DNA of 64,000 bases from Daedaleopsis sinensis (Eukaryota; Basidiomycota; Agaricomycetes; Polyporales; Polyporaceae): assembly GCA_033807695.1 (NCBI GenBank), contig CM066305.1, positions 930,001-994,000 of the forward strand, in the 5' to 3' direction. The notes below the pieces were generated by a model. It did not search any database. It was not told the DNA's origin and saw only the letters and a list, made by a program, of their open reading frames with translations. Made by a program: the position numbers and the translations under genes. Positions 1 to 10,642 of the stretch are shown here, one piece after another (position 1 is the first letter of the stretch; the number at the start of each line of letters is the position of its first letter).

Positions 1-1502
1 GTTCATGCGCGTGAACTTGTCTACTATCGCTCGTCGTAGTCCAACTGTGATGCTCTAGTCCGAGACTGTGTGAACGATTCAAGAACCCATGGAGGCGGCC
101 GCATCGCAGCGTGTCAAATAGGACCGAGTTCTGTTGGATGCAAATGTGCAGTAGGGAGGCAGATATATATTCTTTGCAGCGGTGACCTCTAGTTGCTCGG
201 GTAGTAGGTGCTGGGTCGTCGTATGAGATGAAGAAAAGTGGCTCCCAATCGATGTGATGATTGCCCCGCGCAGCGCACCGTGTGGAGATCGACATTGCGA
301 TTTGTATCAACCGTAAGCTACATATGTAAACTACGACACTTACGCATAGTAGATAGATTGTCGAGCTAGTTGTCCAGTCGTTCGTAGTCCAGGGCTATAC
401 TAGTATCTAGTAGTGAATGCGGCTAGACCATTAGTATAGGCGCTCACAACCGATTCTTACCTTCTTACCTTCTCCATCGTCGAGTCAACCACCTGGCACG
501 TCTCTTTCTGCGGTGTACCAACGCCGTCAGTCGACTCGAAACCTACCTGAGAGCCTTTCTGCGCTTCCCCCAGACCGTCTGCATGCTCTCGAGAGCACTG
601 CAAGCCGTCGGTCGTTCATACCTAGCGGCTGAGGACTCGTCGACGTGACAGCGCGAGGCTCTCCTCTCTCTCCGCCTCCGCCTTGAAAACCTGTGGAGTT
701 TTTTTGACTCGATAAGTTGCACGTTTCGACACGGCTATCGGACGCGTCGATACTTTAGGACGCGGTAGAAGACGCTTCACTCATCGGAGTCATCCTCGTC
801 GGACAGGCGCATAACATGTCAACTCGCCATCGCACTGTCATGCAGGATGCCTCTTCTAGCAGGTTGTTGTCGAGCAATGCGTCGCCCCCTTTCTTCCTAT
901 TCTTGCGATAGAGAATTCCTTTACTTCAACACACTCGTTCCACTGCATTAATCCTTCACAACGGGACAGACTAGCCCGTAACTCACTTGAAGTCCGAGCA
1001 TCACCTCATACAGCTCATACAGGAGCTTGCCTCGTGAAGCCAATGTAGCACGATGTTACAGGACCCTTAAACCAGCATGTGTATTGCCTACACTGAATCG
1101 AGTCATCATATAGCATTATAACCGCACGCGGAAGTCTCGTCCAAGGTCGGCTGTATCTGGCACGGTGTCAGTTTACACTGCGGTCGCTTGAACACCGCAG
1201 CGATCATTTTCGCCCTGTATCCGTAGAACAAAGTTCAGTCAGGGCCTCGCGCGCACGGCCCGTTCTTCTATGAAGACAATGGGAAAGCCTGTCGCCGAGT
1301 GTGCGAGTATGCCCTCTTCCTCTCTTCCGGAAGCATGGGCGAGACGCATGAACCGCATGCGCGAAGGCGTATTATAGCATGCTTGGGAACCTACGATGCC
1401 GAACCCTGGAAGGACATAAGGGGAGACGCGCTGGAGGGAAGTGTCATCGTCGTCGAGCCCTTCACCCCCCATTCCCCACTGTAACCGACCACCGAGCCCG
1501 CG
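1..1502. other. Left-edge intergenic region
   Basis: No gene is supported here. The only open frames are short (94 aa or less), overlap on both strands and show no family similarity. There is no clear tRNA, tandem repeat or transposon terminus. The right end must hold the promoter and 5' leader of the first Myb-like gene. The last few hundred bases of a gene lying further left cannot be excluded. Confidence 0.5.
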
Positions 1503-3343
1503 ATGAACTACCCGCAAGGCCATCCTAACGTCGTGACAGGTGCAGCGCAGGCGCCCCAGACAGTTCCAGTTTCATTGCCATTCATACCAGGGACCGGCCC
1601 ATTCCCGGTCTTCCCATGGCAGAGTTGGCCGCTGAGCCAGCAGTGGGTCCAGGTCCCGATGATCCCGCAGATGCACTCGGGGCAGCAACCATTTGTGGGC
1701 GGCGGGAATGCTAGCGGCTGGGATGTGTTGGTCGCCACGCTGCAGAGTCGTCAGGCCGAACACACTCCCGTCGAGTTTTGCGAGGACGACGAAGAGGTCC
1801 TCGTACGCGCACTGAACAAGGGGAGGGCAAAGGGACTATCTGTGCGACAAGCATTGGACGACCTGCATGATGTAAGTACTTACAAGAGCACGACTCAGAT
1901 ACCATTATCAAGGCACTGACCTTATCGGACTTGACTGGTCTACAGGTAAATCGGCACACAGCAACTGGTGGGGAATCATCGGCTCCCTGCTGGACAGATG
2001 AGATTCACCTCTTTCGTCCTAAAAATAGATTGGAAGGATTACTTCCTAGATCATTTCGACCGACTGTACCCGGAGGTTGTGCGGCCGCCCGGTTCGCGGA
2101 CCACTGCAGGCACTTCTGCCAACGATACTCAACGACAGCCTCTTGGGAATTCGTTGGCGCGAAGACCAGACGGTACAGAGTACTCACAGTAAGTGACTAG
2201 TTGAAGGGAAACATAAAAGTGATAGATGCAAACGTGCTTGCACGATTGATCCTAGGCCGTTCCGGTCAAGTCACGAGACTGTGAGGAGGAAGACAATGGA
2301 TGGCCGTCGAGCAGCGAGAACTGCTAAAACCTATGTTCGACGTAGCGGCGAAGACCGCCTCGTGCAGCGGATGAAGAATGAGAGGCTTGTCACCAAGACA
2401 CCATCCTCCCAAGGAGCTAGACGTGGGATGAGTCCTCTAACTACCTCAGGCGGTATCAAGAAGCCCAGACCCTCCCTCCCGTCCGGGTCAGAGTACATTC
2501 AGAGCTCATCTGACAGCTCGAACTCAAGCGAATCAGATGAGTCGGACAGATCAGAGACGACCGCCGAAGATGACTCCAATCAAGAGCCCGAAGAGTTCAG
2601 CAGACAATGGAAACGGAATGGGAAAGTGGTTATACAGAGGAGTGTTACAGACGAGGACCTTCGCGCGTTGGCGCAGTACAGATTCGAACACCCTCCAGCT
2701 TTGGGCGAGTCTCCCTCCGGGCGAGCTTTTTTGAGAGATTTTGCTTGCCGTAAGAAGGTCTGTAGTAACATTGAATAGCCTCGAGATGGACCATGCTGAC
2801 GAAGGGGAGTAGAACGCCATCAGACGTTCACTGGATGGGTGGAGGCGGGCTTCTCAATCATACGAGGACGGTAAGATTGCAGAACATCTACTACATAGTT
2901 GGTACATGGCAGGGGACTTACCGCAACTAACAGTTATCGACCGTTATGTGGAGGAGCTCAAGAAGAAGAGCCGCACGTCTATCCAAGCCTCAGCGGCACC
3001 GGCAATTCATAACCGTAGCAATCCTACGCGCACTGCTGACGCGGAATCTGCGATTGTGGTTGACTTGCAGGACAGTGCTGAAGTTGTCCACGCGGCGGTT
3101 GACCGGGGTCCACTGTCCGCTGAGGCTCAAGTTCCCCGCAAGCGACCTGCAAGTCCTAGTGGAGCATTGGAAGAGGAGAGCCCAGATGAGAAGCGTACTA
3201 GACACGGAGACAAGGAGGATGTGCCGATAGCATTAGATGGACTGCGGCCTCGTTTGTCGAATGAGGAGAAGCAGGAAGGGGACTCGAAAGAGGAGGCCCG
3301 TCACGTCATAGCTAGTACTAGCAGGAACCGGAATTCTCCGTAG
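1503..3343 (+). CDS. Myb-like (Rap1-type) nuclear protein, tandem paralogue A
   Basis: The product has 506 aa from six exons: 1503-1871, 1946-1967, 2029-2188, 2256-2757, 2813-2870 and 2934-3343. The summed length is an exact multiple of three and intron phases are 0,1,2,0,1. Residues 1-90 are rich in P, Q and M. A first Myb-like domain spans about 91-145, with helix 1 in EDDEEVLVRAL and a third helix starting at DWKDYFLDH. A Ser/Asp/Glu-rich acidic linker lies at about 268-297. The last Myb-like domain is at about 314-385 (VTDEDLRALAQY, then GWRRASQSYEDVIDRYVEEL). The C-terminus has basic clusters resembling nuclear localisation signals (PRKRP, EKRTR) and a SUMO-interacting-like IVVDLQD near residue 411. 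It is the first of four head-to-tail copies. Function is unknown; DNA binding and nuclear location are inferred. The Myb assignment rests on helix pattern and conserved Trp, not on a search. Confidence 0.8.
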
Positions 3344-3933
3344 TCAGTTACTTAGCGCTTAGCAGGTATGTACTTACCACAAGTTGGTCTTACCCACCTG
3401 GTCATGGGCCTGATCACTCAGAGCATGCACGTACGCGGGAAGTTACCGGTGCTGACGAGTCTGAGTTCAAGGAGTCCGCTGATTCAATACTAGGGCCAAA
3501 CACCACTACTAGCGCGTGCAATGTCCTTGCGCCGTGGATGTAAATTGCCGTTCTCGGCCCTGATATCTGCATAGAGGTTGTTCTGTGCATACCATAGGTG
3601 CGTAGCGATATGACTCGTAAACGTTCGAACGTGCAACTGATGTGCACGAAGCCTTAGTACCCTACGGTTGCTGTGGATTGCAGCCGCAGCGTGAACACCA
3701 AACAGCCCGTTTCAGGCGACGGAGACCTGTCCATTCTGTGGCGAGCCTGAGGATCACAGCGAACGGAGAGGTACAATTTCCCGATGCACAATTGCAAATT
3801 TGGGATTGCACCAGCCAACCTTCACAGAGGAGGATGACCCTGCAGCACAGCGGGCAAGACGTGGCGTACTTAAGCTGCGATGGGCGATGGACCTCGGCAC
3901 TCGCTCCTTCTTTTGCCTCCGCTGCTCGACATC
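3344..3933. other. Spacer between Myb paralogues A and B
   Basis: This 590-base spacer would contain the 3' end of A and the promoter of B. Open frames on both strands are short and unlike any known family. I see no repeat shared with the other spacers of the array. Confidence 0.5.
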
Positions 3934-5675
3934 ATGGGCAGCAACTCGGACCCAGACTCTCTACCGTCCGAAATCCACCTTCTCCCCGCCAACTCTGCCT
4001 GGAGTCATAGCACCATCGTGTCTCAGCCTCACGCTAGCGCCTCTCCAACACAGGTCCCCGTCGTGCCGGCGATTCCACAGATGCAGCCGCAGATCCCTCC
4101 GCCGGTGTCTGCAGGGATGTATCCCACTGCAAACTGGCAGGCTCCGACTCCGCAGTGGCCAACTGGGACTTCGCTCAATCGGACTTCGCTCAACCCCTTC
4201 CCATGCGCCGCCCCCTACTGGAACCCATACTCCATCGGGCCATTTCAACAACAGCCGCCGCCGCCGCCGCCCCTAGAGTCGTTCCTTCAAGACTTCGCTG
4301 CTGCTTTGGTCGACAAGATGCTGCCTATGCTTCATAAGCAGACTGATGATGCCGAACCTGTCCCTCCCGTGCGACTCCCGTCAGAAACAGGAACCACAGC
4401 TGGCTCTGAGGGCCAAATGAACACGGATATAGTACGTATACAAAGAAAAGCATGGCGCGACGAGAAGATACTGATCTAGATTGCTCTAGCACAATCATTT
4501 ACGGGGAGTCAACAGTCAGTACTCTACGCCTTCCAGCGCTAGTATGCCCTCCGTCGTTCAATGTACTGACACAATTATACTAGGTTTGAGGGACACCTGG
4601 TCTTCGGCATCCTCGGAGACAGCGAGTCGCACCTCTTCCTGTCTGTCCGAACCTCTTCCGATGGAGCGGTCAATGGGAGGCACGGTGTCGATCGAGTATC
4701 ACGACAATACGTACATTCCACCTTCGGTCGACACTTTCAAGCCTCGAGCACCGCCGCGAGACCCTAGCGGTGACATCGACACATTCACAGACGAGGAAAA
4801 GATCTTTTTCATTCAATTTCTACGCTGGCGGCTTAGAGAAGGCCCATTGCCCCCGAAATTGGTTCTATGTTGGGAATTGGGGCAGGAGGTCAGCTGTCTA
4901 CTCAGCGATACTACCGTCGATCATCAAACTGATCTCGCACATGTTAGGCTCCTCATCATGACCATCTATCATGGAAACGACACTGGGATAGTCATCCTTT
5001 CATGCCCGACCAGATCTATATCGAAGCTCGCACGCGGTGTGAGCGAGAGACAGCAACGAAGTCTAGCGCTTCTCGTACGGCTTCTCCACCCGTGATGCTT
5101 CGACTCAGTGACACTCGGTCCGATCCTCGCGACATTCACCCTTGGACCCACCGCAGCAAACATGGAAGGCACCCCGTCACCGACGAAGATGTCAAGGCTA
5201 TGGCTCTTTACATGGTAGAGAAGAGACGAGTATGGAACAAGTTCAAATCCCACTCGGAATGCTGGCGGGAGTTTGCAGATAGACCACAGGTGTGCACCCA
5301 TGACCAGAATCTCTCGTGTTACGACCGTGGCTAAAAAGCTCTTCCGATGACAGAATCGTGAACGGCGCAACTTCAATGCTTGGAATTGTGCCGCTCGACA
5401 GAATGCTGACAGTAAGTGTAAAGCTCTACGATGTTGTCGACCCAATGGCGCGTCGTTTCGTGTTCTCACCGTGTATCTCACCAGGAATCTTGGACGCTTA
5501 TAACGAGCTGATGGGCTGGGACGAAGATTACGACGGGAGAGGCTCACTGGAAGGTCGCCGTGGGCCTTCGCCCACGACCATGCCTTTTCAACATCAACCG
5601 CGAGTCTACCAACCTCAGCCTGTTGCGTCCGGCTCAACCTCAACCACGAGCACTGCTGCTAATCAAGGCGATTGA
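3934..5675 (+). CDS. Myb-like (Rap1-type) protein, divergent tandem paralogue B
   Basis: The product has 472 aa from six exons: 3934-4431, 4490-4514, 4584-4888, 4948-5289, 5354-5411 and 5485-5675. The reading frame closes exactly. An in-frame ATG at 3880 would add 18 residues. The N-terminus is P-rich and holds a helix (FLQDFAAALVDKMLPML) aligning with similar helices in C and D. A Rap1-type Myb domain at about 241-305 is the most canonical of the family: FTDEEKIFFIQFLRW, then HLSWKRHWDSHP. The last Myb-like domain is at about 353-425 (VTDEDVKAMALYM; AWNCAARQNAD). It differs from its neighbours in three ways. The region matching their first domain is eroded, although its flanking introns and a 25-base micro-exon survive. 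The middle domain has its own phase-0 intron. The acidic linker is missing. Intron phases are 0,1,0,0,1. The function is unknown. Confidence 0.78.
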
Positions 5676-6088
5676 AGCCGGTCATACGTTACAATTAGGC
5701 AGGAACTATGGAGCGCCGAGAATCGGGGATTGGGAGCGGAGGCAGGAAAGGGCGCGGTCTGAGCCACGAACTTACAGTGTGCGGGCGTGCGCGTAAGGCT
5801 TGAAGGGAAACTGGGAACTAGAGCGTACGATGACATACTCCAAGTTAGCTTGCCAATGCTAGAGTGGTGAGCGATTCGAGCGACGACGTGATTAGGATTA
5901 GCAGGCGGTTTGGCGTAAAGAGTCGAAGACCTTGAAGTTTGTGACAGACGCGTAGACGTCACGGGATCGTGTCATAGCTGTTGAATGGGCGCCAATGTCT
6001 ATCTGCTGGTTGTCCTGAACTTTCGTGTCCGCTGTCTCTCCTTCGCTCAGGCTCGGCAACGTTTGACTTTCTGGCTGAGGTCTTCGAC
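5676..6088. other. Spacer between Myb paralogues B and C
   Basis: The 413 bases hold no supported gene. The stretch is presumably the 3' end of B and the promoter and leader of C. Confidence 0.5.
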
Positions 6089-7938
6089 ATGAATCAAAAC
6101 AACCTGCAACATGCCCAACTCCCACCTGGGGCGATGAACGGGCTGATGAATCTCGTACAGTCACAACCGCAGCCACAACCACAGCCCGGGTCACAAAACC
6201 ACTTGCAGATACATCCCCAAATTCAGCAGCAGCAGCAGCAGCAGCAGCAAGCTCAGGCTGCCGGGCCGGCTTTCCTACCCCCAGGATGGCAACCACAAGC
6301 GGTACCAGGCGGAAACGCAGGAGCACAACTTGGGCCATGGCCCCTTCCCACCCAACTCCTCATGCACCTTATGGCGCAACAACAGGGGTTTCCAGCCGTA
6401 GCGGCGCATTCGCCTTCCGCTAACGAAATCGCCGCGGCCGTCGCCGCAGCAATGCAGCCGCTCATCCAGGAGAAGAACGCGGCACCCGTCGGGTCAGCTG
6501 CAGACGACGAACAGATTCTGGTCGACGCGCTGAAGAAGGCCAAGGCGGAGGGTTTCACACCTAGGCAGGCTCTCGAGAAGCTTCATGGGGTATGTAACTG
6601 CGCTTCGCTACGATTGCGACGAGTGTATGCTCATTGCCGGTTGCGATAGGTGAACAATCATACAGAGACTGGTGAGTTGCCAATTGACATCATCCTGGTG
6701 GCCTGTGATGCACGATGGGGTGCAGCACTGACTGGTTGGCTGGTTGAATAGGTTGGAAGAATTACTTTCTAGATCACTATGAAAGGCTCCACGCAACCAT
6801 CTACACCGCTCGCACTCTGGTGGAAGTGATGGCATCTCAGTCAACATCTTCAGCGAGTACGTTTCGTGCGGCCCGTTTTCTACCACAACATCAGTGCGTG
6901 TCACGAGCCCGTCGAGCTCGATTCGCGGCATAGAGTGGCTGACATTACGCCAATTGTAGCGAGTCACAGCAGGAAGCCCATGCCTCGTCCAGCAAAGCGA
7001 GATCTCTGCCCCGAACCCAATCGTTCCCCGAAAAGACATCTACGACAACACAGCACAGACTAGTACAAGAGCGCGCAGTACAGAGGACAGAGCGCCCGGC
7101 ACGCAAGCCGATATCGTCGCGTCGAGACGCAGGGTCTGCGAATCGCAGGAATCCTACAACATCTGAATCTGACTCCTCGGAGCACAAGTCCTCGGATGAC
7201 GACGACAGAGACGAGAACCCGGATGACGAAGACGAAGACAGCCAAGATAGAAATGACGATTATCCACCGATCCGCCCCAACCCTCGGCAACGCCAACAAG
7301 CTCGCCCCAACCCGTCAAAGACGACTGGCGCTCCCAAAGGCAAGAGGAAACCTCAAACCCGGTCTGGCCCGGGCAAGCGTGTCACAGAAGAGATTCTCCG
7401 CTCCATGGCAATATATATGATAGAAAAGGTTGACAATTGGGATTCACTCCCGTATCAGACACGTTGGGCAGAGTTTGCTGCCCGACCTGAGGTACAGTGA
7501 GCGTGTTCGTGTTCTCGATTCGTATGCTCACCATTGCATAGAATTCACCGCCGAACGGACGAAGTCTTGGTGCGTGGGCACAGGTTTCGCGGGACCACGC
7601 AGAGGGTGCGTCGCGCGTCGTTCACGACATTGGTGCCTTCCATTCTCATTCCATCGCTCTATGTGCTCGCCATAGATCTCATGCGTCACGTTGACGAGTA
7701 CAGATGCGAGCAAAGTCTAGCTAAGGTGGCGGACGAGCGAAAAGTTACGCCGCCTCAGTCCGACGGCGACGTGGATGCGTGCTACGTGGAACGTCCGTCT
7801 CGCGCTATGCTGAAGCGTCGGGCCGAGAGCACTTTACTTGAGTCAGCTGAGACGAAACGTGTCAAACAGGAACATGTCCAACAGGAACATGTCAAACAGG
7901 AACAGGTTGAGCCTGTTTACATTGTTCTGTCGGACTAG
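6089..7938 (+). CDS. Myb-like (Rap1-type) protein, tandem paralogue C, polyglutamine-containing
   Basis: The product has 507 aa from six exons: 6089-6589, 6650-6671, 6752-6893, 6960-7491, 7542-7605 and 7676-7938. The frame closes exactly and phases are 0,1,2,0,1. The N-terminus carries PQ repeats and nine consecutive Gln encoded by eight CAG and one CAA. A helix (AAAVAAAMQPLIQEK) precedes the first Myb-like domain, which starts near residue 135 (DDEQILVDALKKAKAEGF) and ends in GWKNYFLDHYERL. An acidic Ser/Asp linker follows. The last Myb-like domain begins near residue 363 (VTEEILRSMAIYMIEK; AWAQVSRDHAEDLMRHV). The C-terminal 26 residues hold three near-identical pentads with two VKQE matches to the SUMO-acceptor consensus, then a hydrophobic VYIVLSD terminus resembling a SUMO-interacting motif. 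Closest in layout to A and D. Regulation and partners are unknown. Confidence 0.8.
6224..6250 (+). repeat. CAG microsatellite coding polyglutamine
   Basis: Eight CAG triplets followed by CAA lie inside the first exon of paralogue C and encode nine Gln in a row. The other copies have Q-rich but interrupted N-termini. Confidence 0.9.
7861..7905 (+). repeat. 15-bp coding tandem repeat, three units
   Basis: Three units of GTCAAACAGGAACAT, with the second and third units each differing by one base, sit in the last exon of paralogue C. They encode VKQEH, VQQEH and VKQEQ. The two VKQE matches fit the hydrophobic-K-x-E SUMO-acceptor consensus. Confidence 0.85.
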
Positions 7939-8306
7939 GAGTGCTAGTACGGAGTTACGGCGGCTGCTACCTGAGGCCTGAGCCGGTAACTGTCTAGTAG
8001 TATACAAAGGTCGATGTAACTTGTATGTTGTGTCGTGTCACAGGAACTCTTTAATATAATAGTCAACTCTTCGGCGCGCTCATGGCAATTGCTACTCGAA
8101 GCTTGAAATTTTGAAGCTTGAAGCAGGCATGAGGTTCCGGGGGATAACATTTGGTTTCGGCAAAGACCGATATTCAACGTCATGATCTTGGCAGTGCCGA
8201 ATGGAAGCTGCTCCGAAACTTCGCGCGCGGCTGTAGTACTAGCTGCAGCTGCAGCGGTCCTCCCTCAAGCTCTCAGGCTTGCCTTCATGTCCCCACAACC
8301 GTGAGC
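7939..8306. other. Spacer between Myb paralogues C and D
   Basis: The 368 bases contain no supported gene. An in-frame extension upstream of the chosen start of D (from 8151) is Cys/Ser-rich and has no counterpart in the other copies, so it is treated as 5' leader. Confidence 0.5.
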
Positions 8307-10119
8307 ATGAACTTCAACCAAGACAACTTCAACACAGTCCCGGCTCTCCAGCCTCAGCAAGACCATGCCACGGCCATGCTGAACCAGCTGGTCATGCATC
8401 ATCTGGCCTTCCTACAATCGCAGCCCCAGGTGCAGGGGAGCCAGACTGGTAGTGGTCTGCCAGCTGGCCCTGGACTTCCGATGGGCATATCTCCAGCTAT
8501 GCTGCAGACGGAACAGCATCAGCAGCAGCATCCGCAAGCACTGGCAGTTGGTGCGCAGAACACCGTCTGGCCAGGTCTCGGGTGGCCGCAGCCGCAGGCC
8601 GGCATGCCGGCGATCGGGCCCAGTGGCCAGCAGCAGTGGATGCAACCCCAGGTTCTAGCGAACCAGTTCCTGGGCCATGGAGGCACTCCTTCAGCTGCAG
8701 GACAAGCACTTCAGCCAAATGTCGCCCATTTCGCGAATGCGATGGCCTCGGCGATGATGCCGCTCGTGCGCGAGGAGCGGCCCATACCCCCTGCGTCGAC
8801 GTCCGAACCGACTGCGCGTGACGAGCAGTTTATGATCGACGCGCTGAAGACTGCGAAGGCGGAGGGGTTCACGCCCTCCGAGGCGTTGGACAAGCTTCAC
8901 AACGTGAGTGGGTCGTATCGTTGATGAGTTCAAACCGGCTGAGTACCGGGTCGTTGTTCTAGGTGAAAGGTCATACCGCTGCTGGTAAGGACCTTCTCTG
9001 CCGGGACATTCAACGTGCTCATCGTGCCTACCTACGCTAGCATGGAAAGATTACTTCCTGCGTCACTTGGAGAGACTGTACCCGCGGATCTACCCTCTCG
9101 TCGCGGGACAGACAATTGTCGGGAACGCCTCACCTTCAAGGGTTCGCCAGCCGGAAGACGACCGGTACGAGGTCTTCCTCTAGCTATCATGGAGAACCCA
9201 TAAATCCTCTAACGACAAACAGCAGGTCCAGCAAGGACAAATTCGAGAAGTGGAACGGCCCTAAGGAACATCCCAAGCCCGCCAGCTCTCTGAGTCGCAA
9301 TGGCCATCCATCCAGCCAGACCCTTAGGAGGAACGCCTCTACACGGTCTCCCGCTAAGAAGAGAGCGCCGCCACAGGGATCTTCTGACGATGGCGAAGCA
9401 GACCCTTCAGAAAGCCACGATTCCCAAGACGACGAAGGAGAATCGGACGAGGACGAGGACACTTCCAGCGAGGACGAGCAAGAGTCGTCGAATCACGGTC
9501 GATCGCGCCAGGCGCAGCACAAGCAGAAACCCAAGCCAAAGCTTCAGCCTCGCGCCAACGCGCCCACCAGGGTGACCGAGGACGACCTGCGCGCAATGGC
9601 GCAGTACAAGGCTGAGAGACTGCACCTGTGGGACTCCTTCCCCACGAAGCAGGGCCCCTGGGAGGAGTTCGCCGAGCGCAAAGAGGTGAGTCGCGCCGGT
9701 CGTGCCAGCAAGGAGCACGCGGGACTGACTCGTGGATGATCACTCAGAACCGGAAGCGGACGCGGAACGCCTGGTACTGCGTCTCACGGGACCGCGCACA
9801 CCGTAAGTCCCTTGTCTTCTGTCTTCGTCGTACTCGCCGCCGCGTGTTTACAGATAACCGTTCGTTGGCTCTGACAGATTTAGAGGCACATCTGCGAGAA
9901 TATCTGGCGGAGCACGCAGCGGGGGCGGACGACGCTGCGCGCCAATGCACTCCGCCGTCGAGCGACCGCCCGCAACCCCTGCAGTCGACTTCTGGATCGC
10001 GTGCAGACTCCGAGTCCAGGCCTTACCCCAGCTTGCCCCGCAAGCGTCCCGCCTACTCGACAGACGGTACCCCGGGTGACGACGCCGGCATGGAGAAGCG
10101 CAGCCGATCAGATTGGTAG
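8307..10119 (+). CDS. Myb-like (Rap1-type) protein, tandem paralogue D
   Basis: The product has 500 aa from six exons: 8307-8903, 8963-8984, 9041-9164, 9223-9685, 9748-9802 and 9878-10119. The sum is exactly divisible by three and phases are 0,1,2,0,1. The start at MNFNQDNF gives a Q/M/P-rich N-terminus as in A and C. A helix (AHFANAMASAMMPLVREE) leads into the first Myb-like domain at about 173-225 (DEQFMIDALKTAKAEGF; AWKDYFLRHLERLYP). A strongly acidic Ser/Asp/Glu linker comes next. The last Myb-like domain starts near residue 365 (VTEDDLRAMAQYKAERLHLW; AWYCVSRDRAHHLEAHLREYL). The C-terminus repeats the LPRKRP ... EKRSR basic pattern of A. It is the last gene of the array and converges on the ubiquitin E1 gene. 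Function unknown; nuclear DNA binding is inferred. Confidence 0.8.
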
Positions 10120-10642
10120 ATGTCGGTCATCGGTGTCCAGCGATGTTGCGCTATCTGTCGGGGAACATGAACATGGAGCTGTAGTTGTCGGAGATCATGG
10201 AACTGTATTATATGCGTATATATATGATGGCTGCGAAAGCGTGAACTCGGGAGTCAAGAGTTGTCAGCGAAGTAAGTATGCCTGGTAGTTTGGTATGTTC
10301 ATCGTCTGTCTGGTACTTGTGCACCATGTTCTTCTGTATCATCGTCCTCACCAACGAGTTGTTATGGTGACTACATACTTCGACGTCCTCGCCGTTATGA
10401 CGACCACTTGTAGATTCTGCGCAGGCAATGAATTTGTCACTTCATGTTCGGCCGCATCCACCGATTTCCGCAATCACTTCGTCGATATTGGCTTCTGGGA
10501 CAAACGACATCCTCATCCCCTTGCGTGAGCTCATGTTTCATGATTGGGCCAATCGCACTTGTCATTGTATAGCTACACTTGTCTTGTACTTCTATGTATA
10601 TACCCCTGTACACGTTGCTCCCCGAGGCAGCATTCTCGCCGC
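10120..10642. other. Convergent intergenic region
   Basis: This 523-base stretch lies between the 3' ends of paralogue D and the E1 gene. It is locally AT-rich (tatatatatg around 10220) and would hold both 3' ends. No gene is supported. Confidence 0.5.

Noticed and set aside
3620..3640. Possible tRNA B-box (GTTCGAAC)
   Set aside because: It lacks an upstream A-box at the right distance and no cloverleaf can be drawn; it is a chance palindrome.
8151..8306. Upstream start for Myb paralogue D
   Set aside because: The extra 52 residues are Cys/Ser-rich and have no match in the other four copies.
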